A stretch of 41,893 nt of DNA from the NCBI GenBank assembly GCA_031291185.1, contig JARLJM010000160.1, positions 67,137 through 109,029 of the forward strand, written 5' to 3'. The position numbers and the translations under genes were made by a program. Below are positions 15,607 through 24,360 of the stretch, in pieces (position 1 is the stretch's first letter; every line of letters starts with the position of its first letter). The stretch comes from Parasulfuritortus sp. GTDB lineage: Bacteria > Pseudomonadota > Gammaproteobacteria > Burkholderiales > Thiobacillaceae. The notes under the pieces were generated by a model, which saw only the letters and a program-made list of their open reading frames with translations, did not search any database and was not told where the DNA came from.

Positions 15607-16410
15607 ATGAGCACTGAAGCCTTCACACCTGCCCCCTCTGAACCCATGTCCGTGGAGCAATTCGACGAACTCGACACCATTCTGGACGACCTGCGCACGC
15701 GCGACGACGAGATTCCGCAGTGGGAGTTCTGTGAGGGCTTTCTGGCGGCGCTGATTTGCTGCCGCCGCGTCATTGTGCCTTCGGAGTACCTGCCAGTGCT
15801 GCTGGGCCATGACCCTGAAGACGAAAGCGTGTCCGAGTTGTTTACCGATGCGGCCCAGTTCGAGCGCTTTATGGAACTGTGGGTCCAGCGCTGGAACGAG
15901 GTTGCCATGGCTTTGAACACACCCATTGAGGCACTCAACGATGAAGGCGCTTACCAGCCCGAAGTGATGGACCTGCGCGGCGCCATTGCCGCGCTCACCC
16001 CCGAGCAGCGCGCCGAGATGGGTGATGTGCCGGTTCCGTCCTTCGGCCAGATCTGGGCCATCGGCTTCATGTACGCGGTGGAAAGCTGGCCCGAAGAATG
16101 GGCTGCGCCGCGCGACCGCGAAGCCGCCTCGGTGATCAACGAAGCGCTGGAATGCATCGTCACCCTGACCGAAGACGACACCGAAGAGCCCACGGTGGGC
16201 GCGTTTGAGGAAGACGGCGTACCGACCATGAGCGAGCAACGGCTCAACGACTTTGCCGATGCCCTGTGGGCGGTGTATGACCTGCGCGAAGTCTGGCGCA
16301 ACATCGGTCCGCGGGTGGAAACCGTGCACCGCGTAGCCACGCCGGGCCGCAACGAGTTGTGCTCGTGCGGCAGTGGCAAAAAATACAAGAAGTGCTGCGG
16401 TCTGAACTAA
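15607..16410 (+). CDS. UPF0149 (YecA-like) protein with C-terminal SEC-C motif
   Basis: A 267-residue protein starting at ATG 15607; a TTG nine bases upstream is in frame but less likely. Residues about 17-185 form a UPF0149/YecA helical domain (MSVEQFDELDTILDDL, WEFCEGFLAALICCRR, EWAAPRDREA). The C-terminus RNELCSCGSGKKYKKCCGLN is a SEC-C zinc motif (C-x-C-x8-C-C) as at the end of SecA. Proteins of this type associate with ribosomes or the secretion machinery in E. coli, but a precise role is not established. It is monocistronic. A dispersed repeat copy directly follows the stop. Confidence 0.88.
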   Translation: MSTEAFTPAPSEPMSVEQFDELDTILDDLRTRDDEIPQWEFCEGFLAALICCRRVIVPSEYLPVLLGHDPEDESVSELFTDAAQFERFMELWVQRWNEVAMALNTPIEALNDEGAYQPEVMDLRGAIAALTPEQRAEMGDVPVPSFGQIWAIGFMYAVESWPEEWAAPRDREAASVINEALECIVTLTEDDTEEPTVGAFEEDGVPTMSEQRLNDFADALWAVYDLREVWRNIGPRVETVHRVATPGRNELCSCGSGKKYKKCCGLN

Positions 16411-16470
16411 GTAGAAATTATCAAGTTGATAGCTACTAGCCTTGCATACATAAGGGCTAGATGCCAAAAA
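16411..16470 (+). repeat. Dispersed Comamonadaceae-type repeat (best copy)
   Basis: AAATTATCAAGTTGATAGCT then ACTAGCCTTGCATACATAAG and GGCTAGATGCCAAAAAC. This is the cleanest copy in the window and the one used here to recognise the others. It lies between the UPF0149 stop and the convergent glgC stop. The internal CTAGCC...GGCTAG arms could form a hairpin and may serve as a terminator. Confidence 0.7.
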
Positions 16471-16495
16471 CATTCACAAGCTTTACCCAATGGCC

Positions 16496-17785
16496 TTACG
16501 TCGCCATCGGATTGGGTTCAACCACCCGGTGAATGCGTTGCCCAAGCATCTCTGGTGAGATCAGCGTTATACCGCGCTCGCTGACATGAAAGCCTCTGGC
16601 CCTGTCATGTGCGCCATCGAACCCGGCGCAAAAGCCATCAGGAATGTGGCAATGCTTGTCGACGATGGTGCGCTTGAGCGTCACCCCTTGGCCAATCACC
16701 ACCTCAGGCAAGATCACCGAATCTTCAATCAAACTGCCCTCACCCACTCTGACCTTGGGAAACAGCACCGTGCGGCGTACCGTGGCACCGCTGACGATAC
16801 AGCCGCCTGACAGCAGCGAATTGAATGCCTGTCCACGACGGTCGGCATCTTCGAAGACCACTTTGGCCGGCGCGAGTTGGTGCTGCAGACTCAAAACCGG
16901 CCAGTCCTCGTCATACAGATTGAGATCTGGCACCACGGAGGTCAGGTCGATATTGGCTTCCCAATACGCGTCCACGGTGCCCACATCACGCCAGTAGGGC
17001 GTGGCACCAACCATATTCACACAGCTGTTTTTGAAACTATGCGCATACACCCGGCGCTGGGTCAGCAAGGAGCCAATGATGTCTTTGCCGAAGTCGTGGT
17101 GCGAGTGGGGGTTGGCCGCATCGCGCACCAGCGTGTCGATCAGAAAATCAGTCTCAAACACGTAGATGCCCATGCTGGACAGGGCATGGGTGGGGCGCTC
17201 GGGCAATGCCTGCGGATGCGCCGGTTTTTCGTCGAAGGCGACGATGCGTTGCGCCTCATCGACCACCATCACGCCGAAGTCGCTGGCCTGCGCCAGCGGC
17301 ACTTCCAGGCAAGCCACCGTCAACTCAGCACCCCGTGCCGCATGCTCTGCCAGCATGATCGAATAGTCCATTTTGTAAATGTGATCGCCAGCAAGGACCA
17401 GTACCCTTTTTGGGCGCACTTCATCAATCAGACTCAGGTTTTGGTACACCGCGTCGGCTGTACCCCGGTACCACTGCTCACCGCCTTGCTGCTGCGCGGG
17501 GATCACGTCAACATGCTCGCCCATGTTCGCTGCCAAAAAGCTCCATCCGTGCTGGATGTGGCTGATCAGGCTTTGCGCCTTGTACTGGGTCAACACCCCC
17601 ACGTGGCGTATGCCTGAATTGACGCAGTTGCTCAAGGCAAAGTCGATGATGTTGAACTTGCCGGCAAACGGTACCGCCGGTTTACAGCGCCAGTCCGTGA
17701 GCTGGTGCAGGCGACGACCGCGCCCACCGGCCAGCACCAAAGCATAAGTTTCGTCGGTGAGATGGTTCTTCGATAGAAAAGTCAT
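16496..17785 (-). CDS. glgC: Glucose-1-phosphate adenylyltransferase
   Basis: A 429-residue ADP-glucose pyrophosphorylase making ADP-glucose from glucose-1-phosphate and ATP, the first committed step of glycogen synthesis. The nucleotide-binding signature [16 protein letters not shown] lies at about 16-31, with the catalytic-loop Lys in [20 protein letters not shown], the glucose-1-phosphate site FDEKPAHP, and a C-terminal left-handed beta-helix ([20 protein letters not shown]). The start has GGGAG 5 nt upstream. Length matches bacterial GlgC. No other glycogen gene is beside it, so it is a stand-alone locus. Confidence 0.95.
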   Translation of the reverse strand: MTFLSKNHLTDETYALVLAGGRGRRLHQLTDWRCKPAVPFAGKFNIIDFALSNCVNSGIRHVGVLTQYKAQSLISHIQHGWSFLAANMGEHVDVIPAQQQGGEQWYRGTADAVYQNLSLIDEVRPKRVLVLAGDHIYKMDYSIMLAEHAARGAELTVACLEVPLAQASDFGVMVVDEAQRIVAFDEKPAHPQALPERPTHALSSMGIYVFETDFLIDTLVRDAANPHSHHDFGKDIIGSLLTQRRVYAHSFKNSCVNMVGATPYWRDVGTVDAYWEANIDLTSVVPDLNLYDEDWPVLSLQHQLAPAKVVFEDADRRGQAFNSLLSGGCIVSGATVRRTVLFPKVRVGEGSLIEDSVILPEVVIGQGVTLKRTIVDKHCHIPDGFCAGFDGAHDRARGFHVSERGITLISPEMLGQRIHRVVEPNPMAT

Positions 17786-17958
17786 GCACGCTCCCGTTGC
17801 AAAAATAGCAGGTCATTTTTTTTGCGTCACACTTCACCTGCATGGTACTGGCAACTTGTTTGCCAAGGTATTCTGCCTTGCCGACACATCCGGAATGCCA
17901 AAGCTAAACGCGATGCTCGAGCCCAGGCTTTGCAAATCCGTTCATGCTGCGCTGCGTT

Positions 17959-18447
17959 TCAGGAATTTTTTGCAAGGTATCGGGTCAGCGCTGCGCGGGT
18001 TTTCTCGCGCATCTGTTTTTGGAAGAACGCTGTCCAGCCCAGCATCCAGCCGCCCATGCCCAGCGCCTGTCGTGACCAGCGCCAGAGGTCAAAGTGGTCG
18101 CGGTGGCTGGCAATCAGCCCCTCGGGGGTGAAAGTGAAGTCCACCTCGACGATGTTGTGCACCCGTCTTTTGGTGGCGCTAAATTGATAGTTGGCCTCCC
18201 AATGCACGTGACCAGTGTGCTCATCAGCGCGGATGTCGCTGAAGTCCAGCCGCCATTCCTGCTTGCCGTGACCGCGCGCGGCATCGCACAACATGTGCCA
18301 CATGCCGACAATCTCGTGCTGCCCGGACAGCAAAAATGCGGGGTCTTCAAAAGTGGCATCCAGGCTGTAGCAGCTACCCATGGCATCGGCGTCCAGCTCG
18401 GCAAAGGCGGTGTAAAAGCGGGTCAGGGTTTGTTCGTTGATGTGCAT
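17959..18447 (-). CDS. NTF2-like (SnoaL-type) protein
   Basis: A 162-residue protein; ATG at 18447 (MHINEQTLTRFYTAF) is preferred over an in-frame TTG six codons upstream. The pattern FYTAFAELDADAMGSCYSLDATFEDPAF, then WHMLCDAA and HWEANYQFSATKRRVHNIVE, is the NTF2-like cone fold. Such domains serve as small isomerases, hydrolases or binding proteins. The C-terminal part (DLWRWSRQALGMGGWMLGWT) is a Trp-rich extension seen in related proteobacterial proteins. Substrate unknown. It lies between glgC and a lipase-like hydrolase gene on the same strand. Confidence 0.75.
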   Translation of the reverse strand: MHINEQTLTRFYTAFAELDADAMGSCYSLDATFEDPAFLLSGQHEIVGMWHMLCDAARGHGKQEWRLDFSDIRADEHTGHVHWEANYQFSATKRRVHNIVEVDFTFTPEGLIASHRDHFDLWRWSRQALGMGGWMLGWTAFFQKQMREKTRAALTRYLAKNS

Positions 18448-18502
18448 GGTGTGGTGGGTGGTCAAGTAAGTGTTGATTCTCAGTCAATCGACAAAACCTG
18501 TT

Positions 18503-19768
18503 TTACGACAGCCACTGCAGCAGTTGCCGGGTGACATCCGGGCTGCTGAGCAGTTGGAGATGGTGGGTGCGATACAGAATCCGTTGGTTCGATGGGGCAA
18601 ACACCAGACAGCGCGCCGGGTCGTCGTGCTGGCCCAGCGCACTGGGCAGGGGCACCAGTCCGTCGCCCAACAACCTATCGGCCAGCGGGCTACGCTTGGG
18701 GGCTGCAGTGCCAGCCACGGCAAAGCAAGCCACGCCGTCGGGCAGCGGCACCGGTTGGCGACTGTCCGGGCGGCGGCGAAAACGGTCGTGGCCCTGCCAA
18801 TCCACATCCAGCACGTGGCCGTAGCGCAGGTCGGTGACGCCAGCACTGCGCAACTGGCCCAACTTGGCAAACGGGCGGCTGTAGGGCGTGCTGCCCAGCA
18901 ACTCGTCGATCCAGTTGCCCGCACGCTCCAGCGGGGCACCGTGGTGCGGCGTGCCCAGAAAGACGATGCTTTTCACCAGCCTGGGCCATTGCAGTCCCTG
19001 CTGGGTGGCATAGAAAAAGGCACTGCGTATCAGCAGCCCACCCATGCTGTGCGCCAGCACGGTGATCTCGGTCAAGGGCGTCGGCCAGCGTTGCGCCAGG
19101 TTTTCAAGCTGTGCCGCCAGTGCATGGCCGTTTTGCGACACGTGCAGGCCGCTGTTGTAGCGCAGGTAAACCGGCGTGTAGCCCAGCGTGCGGGCCAGTG
19201 TGCTGGCGTGATTGACGCTAGCGCCGAGCCGCAGGGTGGTCCATTGCAGGTCGTTCATGCACAGACCGTGCAGCACCAACAGAAGTTTCTGGCTGGCGTT
19301 GGGGATCTGCTGGTTCAAAGGGAAATAAGCTTCTAGCCCTTTGGTCGTCTGGACTTCTAGCTCTTGATAGCGTAGCGTCATGGGCGTGGTCAGCGGGTTC
19401 TTGCTGGCCAACAGCCGGTCGCCCATCACGCCGTTGAGCGCAGCGATGACCGCTGCGCGCTCGGGTGACTCGTCGCCCTGGTCTTCCATGCCTTGTAGCA
19501 GAGGCTCCAACTGCGTCAAGGCGCCTGTCAGCCCGCGCCCGATCAGCGCGGTGACGCCGTGGATGCTTTGATAAATCAACCCGGTCAGTCCGCCGGTATG
19601 GGCGGGCGTGTTTCCATCGGGGGCACCCAGCGTGCGCCATACTGACTGGTGCACACCCTCGACCATGGCGGCCACGCCATGGGTGGCCTCGGTGGCCAGC
19701 AAGGCTGCGGCGCGCAAGTCAGAGGCGCGCAGATGGCGGGTGGCTTTGGTGGAAGGTGCGTTGGGCAT
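18503..19768 (-). CDS. Lipase/PGAP1-like alpha/beta hydrolase
   Basis: A 421-residue protein. The catalytic core lies in the second half: LLLVLHGLCMNDLQW (oxyanion region), the nucleophile elbow VLAHSMGGLLIRSAF with Ser at about 238, FLGTPHHGAPLERAG, and a late His in YRTHHLQLL. These features fit esterases/lipases of the PGAP1-like group. The first ~150 residues (ATEATHGVAAMVEGVHQSVW) look like an amphipathic helical domain seen in related hydrolases. There is no signal peptide. The segment RYQELEVQTTKGLEAYF falls in a dispersed repeat copy. Substrate unknown. Confidence 0.82.
   Translation of the reverse strand: MPNAPSTKATRHLRASDLRAAALLATEATHGVAAMVEGVHQSVWRTLGAPDGNTPAHTGGLTGLIYQSIHGVTALIGRGLTGALTQLEPLLQGMEDQGDESPERAAVIAALNGVMGDRLLASKNPLTTPMTLRYQELEVQTTKGLEAYFPLNQQIPNASQKLLLVLHGLCMNDLQWTTLRLGASVNHASTLARTLGYTPVYLRYNSGLHVSQNGHALAAQLENLAQRWPTPLTEITVLAHSMGGLLIRSAFFYATQQGLQWPRLVKSIVFLGTPHHGAPLERAGNWIDELLGSTPYSRPFAKLGQLRSAGVTDLRYGHVLDVDWQGHDRFRRRPDSRQPVPLPDGVACFAVAGTAAPKRSPLADRLLGDGLVPLPSALGQHDDPARCLVFAPSNQRILYRTHHLQLLSSPDVTRQLLQWLS
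19322..19378 (-). repeat. Dispersed repeat inside the lipase-like gene
   Basis: On the coding (minus) strand: CTATCAAGAGCTAGAAGTCC, then CCAAAGGGCTAGAAGCTTATTT. It matches the repeat core and is translated in frame as part of the linker before the catalytic domain. Confidence 0.5.
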
Positions 19769-19832
19769 GTGCCATTGTGGCCATGCTTGGCCTGGTGCGC
19801 TAGGTGAGGCGCTCTAGCCGCCAGCCAGCACC

Positions 19833-20309
19833 TTATTGCACCGGCAAAGCCAGCGAGCGTTTGACCTCCTTGAGCGAAAAGCTGGTGGAAATTTCGCGCA
19901 CGCCGGGCAGGGCGCGAATGCGGGTGCGCAGGTAGTCGGCAAAGCTTTCCAGGTCGCTGGCCACCACCTCCAACTGATAGTCGTAGCGGCCAGACAGGTT
20001 GTGGCAGGACAGCACCTGGTGCAGCGCCACCACCTCGCGCTCGAAGGCTTCAGCCGCTTCGGGCGTGTGGTTTTCCATCTGCAATTGCACAAAACCGGTG
20101 ACACCATAGCCGACACGCTGGCGGCTCAGGCGCGCGTGGTAGCCCTCGATGACCCCCGCGTCCTCCAGATTCTTGACGCGCCGCCAGCACGGAGAAGTCG
20201 ACAGGGAGACGCGCTCGGCCAGTTCGCCCACAGTGGCACGCCCATCGGCCTGCAATGCCATGAGCAGTGCTTTGTCGACAGCGTCCAGGTTTATGGCTAT
20301 ATAGGGCAT
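19833..20309 (-). CDS. Lrp/AsnC-family transcriptional regulator
   Basis: A 158-residue regulator starting at ATG 20309 (MPYIAINLDAVDKALLMALQ). The N-terminal winged helix-turn-helix (about 8-65; GELAERVSLSTSPCWRRVKN) is followed by the ligand-sensing RAM domain (about 70-150; LSCHNLSGRYDYQLEVVAS). The HTH sequence with LSTSPCWRRV is typical of Lrp-like regulators that respond to amino acids. The gene is divergent from a methionine gamma-lyase gene across 138 bp that hold a perfect palindrome, so it probably controls that gene, perhaps with methionine or a related amino acid as effector. Confidence 0.92.
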   Translation of the reverse strand: MPYIAINLDAVDKALLMALQADGRATVGELAERVSLSTSPCWRRVKNLEDAGVIEGYHARLSRQRVGYGVTGFVQLQMENHTPEAAEAFEREVVALHQVLSCHNLSGRYDYQLEVVASDLESFADYLRTRIRALPGVREISTSFSLKEVKRSLALPVQ

Positions 20310-20335
20310 GATTTGCCTACAAAAATTAATACGCA

Positions 20336-20348
20336 GGAATATTATTCC
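20336..20348. promoter_or_regulatory. Palindromic operator between lrp-type gene and methionine gamma-lyase gene
   Basis: GGAATATTATTCC is a perfect inverted repeat (GGAATA-T-TATTCC) in the 138-bp divergent intergenic region, 27 bp from the regulator start and 100 bp from the lyase start. AT-rich palindromes of this size are typical Lrp/AsnC sites. TTGCAA at 20355-20360 could be a -35 box for the lyase gene. Confidence 0.5.
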
Positions 20349-20447
20349 AAATACTTGCAAAGCATTCACCAAATGCGCAAACATCATCCTTTGCAAAAGC
20401 CCCAAAATTTCATGATCAATGCCCCGACACATTTCAGGAGACAGATC

Positions 20448-21656
20448 ATGGCAAGCGATCACAACATCCACAGCGGCTTCAGCACCCGCGCGATTCACTT
20501 CGGCTACAACCCGGCCGACCACCAGGGCGCGCTGGTGCCTCCAATTCACACCTCCGCCACCTACGCCTTCCCCGATGCCGCTTACGGCGGGCGCTGCTTT
20601 GCGGGCACTGAGTCCGGCTATTTCTACAGCCGCGTGAGCAATCCAACTTTGGCGCTGCTGGAAGCGCGTCTGGCCAGCCTGGAGGAGGGCGTTGGCGCGG
20701 TGGTGTTTGGTTCCGGCATGGGCGCCATTACCGCCACGCTGTGGTCGATGCTGGAGCAGGGCGACGAGGTGTTGGCCGACCTGACGCTGTATGGCTGCAC
20801 ATTCTCGTTTCTGAACCATGGGCTGACGCGCTTTGGTGTCACCGTGCGGCATATCGACCTGACCGACCCGCAGGTGCTGGCGCAAGCCATCGGCCCGAAA
20901 ACCCGGGTGGTGTATTTCGAGTCACCTTCCAACCCGAACATGCGCCTGATCGACATTGCAGCCATTTCCTGCGTGGCGCATGCCGCGGGCGTCAAGGTGG
21001 TGGTGGACAACACCTATTGCACGCCATATCTGCAGCAACCGCTGGTGCTGGGTGCCGACGTCAGCGTGCATTCGATGACCAAATACCTCGGCGGCCATGG
21101 CGACCTGATGGCCGGTGCCGCCATCTTTGCCGACCCCGAACTGGCCATGCGGGTGCGCGTGTTTGGCCTGAAAGACATGACCGGTGCGGTGATGTCTTCA
21201 CAGGACGCGCACCTGGTCATGCGTGGCCTCAAGACACTCACGCTGCGCATGGACCGGCATTGCCAGAGCGCACAAAAAGTCGCCGAACTGCTGCAAAGCC
21301 ATCCGGCCACCGAGCACGTCTACTTTCCCGGTTTGCCCAGCTTTCCCCAATATGAATTGGCCAAGCGCCAGATGCGTCTGTTCGGTGGCATGGTGGCGTT
21401 TGAACTCAAGGGCGGTATGGCTGCAGGCATCCGCTTCATGGATGCGCTGCAACTCGTCACCCGCGCGGTGAGCCTGGGCGACGCCGAGACGCTGGCGCAG
21501 CACCCCGCCAGCATGACGCACGCCACCTACACGCCCGAAGAGCGCGCCGCGCACGGCATCAGCGAGGGGCTGGTGCGCCTGTCGGTCGGGCTGGAAGACC
21601 CGCAGGACATTCTGGCTGACATTGCGCAGGCGCTGGACACCGCCGCCAAGGCCTGA
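20448..21656 (+). CDS. Methionine gamma-lyase-type PLP enzyme
   Basis: A 402-residue Cys/Met metabolism PLP enzyme; the start MASDHNIHSGFSTRAIHFGY at 20448 follows CAGGAG by 7 nt. The segments GALVPPIHTSATYAF and YSRVSNPTLALLEARLASLE, the PLP-phosphate region FGSGMGAI, VVVDNTYCTPYLQQPL and SVHSMTKYLGGHGDLMAG (PLP Lys at about 212) define the family. The sequence is closest in style to methionine gamma-lyase, which converts methionine to methanethiol, 2-oxobutyrate and ammonia. A Tyr-Gly-Cys in DLTLYGCTFSF fits the active-site Cys found in such lyases. Cystathionine gamma-synthase/lyase activity is the alternative. Divergence from an Lrp-type regulator supports a catabolic, inducible role. Confidence 0.87.
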   Translation: MASDHNIHSGFSTRAIHFGYNPADHQGALVPPIHTSATYAFPDAAYGGRCFAGTESGYFYSRVSNPTLALLEARLASLEEGVGAVVFGSGMGAITATLWSMLEQGDEVLADLTLYGCTFSFLNHGLTRFGVTVRHIDLTDPQVLAQAIGPKTRVVYFESPSNPNMRLIDIAAISCVAHAAGVKVVVDNTYCTPYLQQPLVLGADVSVHSMTKYLGGHGDLMAGAAIFADPELAMRVRVFGLKDMTGAVMSSQDAHLVMRGLKTLTLRMDRHCQSAQKVAELLQSHPATEHVYFPGLPSFPQYELAKRQMRLFGGMVAFELKGGMAAGIRFMDALQLVTRAVSLGDAETLAQHPASMTHATYTPEERAAHGISEGLVRLSVGLEDPQDILADIAQALDTAAKA

Positions 21657-21661
21657 GCCCG

Positions 21662-21702
21662 TTCACCCACCAACCCTGGCTGAGCTGGTCGAAGCCATCG
21701 GC
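21662..21702. repeat. Remnant of a REP-like intergenic repeat
   Basis: CGTTCACCCACCAACCCTGG followed by CTGAGCTGGTCGAAGCC resembles the common proteobacterial intergenic element with the core CGTTCACCCTGAGC..TGTCGAAG. It lies just after the lyase stop. Diverged, so low confidence. Confidence 0.3.
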
Positions 21703-22278
21703 ACCCCGATGGCGAAGGTGCGCGTCTGGCTTGGCGATGTGCACAAGGCGATCGCGAGGGCGAGTGTGAAGGATTGGGGGTGCTGATGGTTATAAGGAAA
21801 ATCGGCCTGTAGCCCCTGTTTTATAAGCGCAAGTAGCTACTTATTCAATAGTAGTTTTCTCCCGGAAAATGCGCTTCCATCTAGCCACTGGCCACTGGCC
21901 ACTGGAGCACTCACCTCGCCAGAGGCACAAATGTCTCTGGCCAAAACGACAGCACAGGCTCAGAAAACGAAGTTTCGGCGGAGCCCATCGGTCGTCACTC
22001 CAACCTGTTCCCTGCTGGCGAGCGCTTTTTAAATGCTGCTGAGGGGTGAATTCAGGGGGTAGCCAAAGTCGGGTTGGCAGCGTAAAGAGACGCTCACGAC
22101 AGTCAGCTATATGGTTGCCTAATTTTTCTGAAGTCTGAAGCCGTTTGTTGCCTTCTGCATCATGTCTGTCGTCGCATCTGTTACATTGACTTACGCCACA
22201 TGCCACATGCCACCTCACTAGGACTGATTGCTCGTCATAGCCTGAAGGACTGCATAACTTGGCTGAACAACAAGCACA
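21703..22278. other. Gene-poor stretch before the diguanylate cyclase
   Basis: About 575 bp without a credible gene. It holds a dispersed repeat copy (listed separately), a short tandem repeat of GCCACTG (three units near 21884-21905), and a second short tandem GCCACAT/GCCACAT/GCCACCT near 22195-22213. Reading frames here are short and I recognise no protein motif in them. The stretch marks the change from compact core genes to looser accessory DNA. Confidence 0.4.
21785..21852 (-). repeat. Dispersed Comamonadaceae-type repeat
   Basis: On the minus strand: CTACTATTGAATAAGTAGCT, then ACTTGCGCTTATAAAACAGG and GGCTACAGGCCGATTTTCC. Good match to the repeat core (AGCTACT...GGGCTAGAGGCC), inverted relative to the copy at 16411. 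Confidence 0.6.
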
Positions 22279-24270
22279 ATGACGATCGTTGAAAACTTGA
22301 CCAAGTCCCTAGAGAAGCACCGTAGCTTCATCAGGCTGCTGTGGCTTTGCATCCTGCTCATCAATCTGTTCGTGGTCGGCACGGTCTCCTCGGTGATTAT
22401 TCATAACCGCGAACGGGAAGTAGTCCAGGCAAGCATCAGAGCCGAAAATTATTCTCAAATCCTGGAACAAAGCCTGTCAGGATTAATCAAGCCGATCGAC
22501 CTGACCCTGCTGACTACCAGGGAAGAAATCGCTCGTCTAACGGCGCGTGGCGGGGTACAGGAGAATGAAATAGAAACTTTTTTGGCTCGCCAGGATAGTC
22601 ATATTCCAGAAGCATTGGGGCTTCGTGTTGTTGATGCCGCGGGTGTGATCCGTTATGCAGTCAACGATGTCAAGGTCCGCAATGCCAGCATCGCCGACCG
22701 TCCGCAATTCATTCGGCTGCGCGACGATCCAGCGGCAGGACTGGTTTTTTCGAAACCTGTCATGGGACGAGCCGCCCAGAAGTGGATGATTACGCTGGGA
22801 CGGCGTCTGGACAACCCAGACGGCTCCTTCGCAGGCGACATCCATGTTGCCGTCGCCGTGAGCTATTTCATGGACCGCTTCTCGAAGGTCGATCTGGGTC
22901 TGCATGGGTCAATCGCCTTATGGGATCACGAAAGCATCATCGCCCGTTACACTAAGGACGATGCCCATGGGGCGTCTGTCGGCGTAACCACACCTTCCCC
23001 GGAATTGCGCCGTCTACTCGCTTCCGGCCAGCGCGAGGCCACTTACCGTGCTCGTTCGGGCGTCGACGGTGTGAACCGTGTCTTCCACTTTCTCCAGATC
23101 GGCGATTACCCACTATTCCTGGTCGTCGGTCTTGCCGACGATGACTACCTGACGGAGTGGAAAGTCGACTCTCTCCGACTGGCTGGACTCGCGGCGATGT
23201 TCCTTATCGGTAGCCTGGTAAGCACCCTGCTCATCAATCGCAACTGGCAGCGACGCCAAACCGACCACAAACTCCTGATCAACCAAGAGCAGACATACAC
23301 CTGCCAGTTGGAATCCTCGAAACTAGAGGCCGAGGCGGCTCGGCGGCAAAGCGAACTCATCCTTACTTCTGCGGGCGAAGGCATTTGCGGCATCGACCGG
23401 GACGGAAAGATCATTTTCATCAACCCTGCAGCCCGCCGTATGTTCCGCTGGAGCAGCGATGAGGGAGAAGGATGGAATCTCCACGCGCTGACGCACGCTC
23501 GCCGGCCTGACGGCACCGATTACCCGAATTCGGATTGCCCGCTACATCGGACAGCTGTGGACGGCGTGCGACGGGAAGCAAAGGACGAGCTGTTCTGGCG
23601 CAAGGACGGCTCGTCATTTGCGGTGGAATTCACAGCGGCTGCCATCGAAGAGGACGGCAGGATTAGGGGGGCGGTCACGGTCTTTCGCGACATCACCGAA
23701 CGCAAGGCACTGGAAGAGCAGATTGCCCGCCTTGCGCTTTTTGACCAATTGACGGGCCTTCCCAATAGGGCGTTCCTGTCTGGCGCGTTGCCGCGCCTTA
23801 CCGCCATGGCCCAGCGGCGCCAAGAGTCCGTCGGCATTCTTTTTATGGATTTGGACGGGTTCAAGCACATCAATGACACCTACAGTCACTCGGCCGGAGA
23901 TCAAGTTCTGCGAGAGGTGGCTTTGCGTCTCCAAGGCTGCGTACGTGCCGAGGACGTCATTGCGCGCCTGGGCGGCGACGAATTCCTGGTCCTCACGCTG
24001 TCCCCCAGCGAATCTGCCGCAACCTTCTGCGCCGCACTCGCCGAACGACTTATAGCTGCCGTCAGCCAACCCATATCAATTTCAAACGGGGTCGCCGAAG
24101 TCGGCGCCAGCATCGGCATATCCCTGTTTCCGTATCTTGACCAGAACATCGAGCAATGCGTGCAAATGGCCGATACCGCCATGTACCAGGCAAAACATGT
24201 CGGCAAAGGCCGGTATGAAGCTTCTCCAGACGCTCACACTTGGATGGCCGGTTCAGAGCGACCAATATAG
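22279..24270 (+). CDS. Membrane diguanylate cyclase (Cache-PAS-GGDEF)
   Basis: A 663-residue membrane sensor enzyme making cyclic di-GMP from two GTP. Transmembrane helices at about 18-42 and 297-320 enclose a periplasmic double-Cache sensing region (about 45-290, with DRPQFIRLRDDPAAGLVFSK and MITLGRRLDNPDGSFAG). Next come a PAS domain (about 355-475; ILTSAGEGICGIDRDGKIIF, ending FRDITERKALEEQI) and a GGDEF domain (about 490-650; FDQLTGLPNRAFL). The catalytic GGDEF at 565-569 is intact, and RAED at 556-559, five residues before it, is a complete inhibitory I-site, so product feedback is expected. There is no EAL domain. The gene stands alone with no obvious Shine-Dalgarno sequence. The ligand of the Cache domain is unknown. 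Confidence 0.93.
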   Translation: MTIVENLTKSLEKHRSFIRLLWLCILLINLFVVGTVSSVIIHNREREVVQASIRAENYSQILEQSLSGLIKPIDLTLLTTREEIARLTARGGVQENEIETFLARQDSHIPEALGLRVVDAAGVIRYAVNDVKVRNASIADRPQFIRLRDDPAAGLVFSKPVMGRAAQKWMITLGRRLDNPDGSFAGDIHVAVAVSYFMDRFSKVDLGLHGSIALWDHESIIARYTKDDAHGASVGVTTPSPELRRLLASGQREATYRARSGVDGVNRVFHFLQIGDYPLFLVVGLADDDYLTEWKVDSLRLAGLAAMFLIGSLVSTLLINRNWQRRQTDHKLLINQEQTYTCQLESSKLEAEAARRQSELILTSAGEGICGIDRDGKIIFINPAARRMFRWSSDEGEGWNLHALTHARRPDGTDYPNSDCPLHRTAVDGVRREAKDELFWRKDGSSFAVEFTAAAIEEDGRIRGAVTVFRDITERKALEEQIARLALFDQLTGLPNRAFLSGALPRLTAMAQRRQESVGILFMDLDGFKHINDTYSHSAGDQVLREVALRLQGCVRAEDVIARLGGDEFLVLTLSPSESAATFCAALAERLIAAVSQPISISNGVAEVGASIGISLFPYLDQNIEQCVQMADTAMYQAKHVGKGRYEASPDAHTWMAGSERPI

Positions 24271-24360
24271 CAAGTCGATTGACCGGTGTAGACCCTGAAG
24301 AGCCAGCCACCTAGTCAGCCTAGATCGGCGGGGGGTGGTCAAATCGACACTGGTAAAAGC

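Noticed and set aside
21884..22213. Short tandem repeats considered as a CRISPR-like array or attachment site
   Set aside because: Units are only 7 bp with no spacers, and no cas or integrase genes are present.
21841..22218. A 125-codon minus-strand frame in the gene-poor stretch
   Set aside because: It includes the short tandem repeats and part of a dispersed repeat copy; I recognise no family and see no ribosome site.
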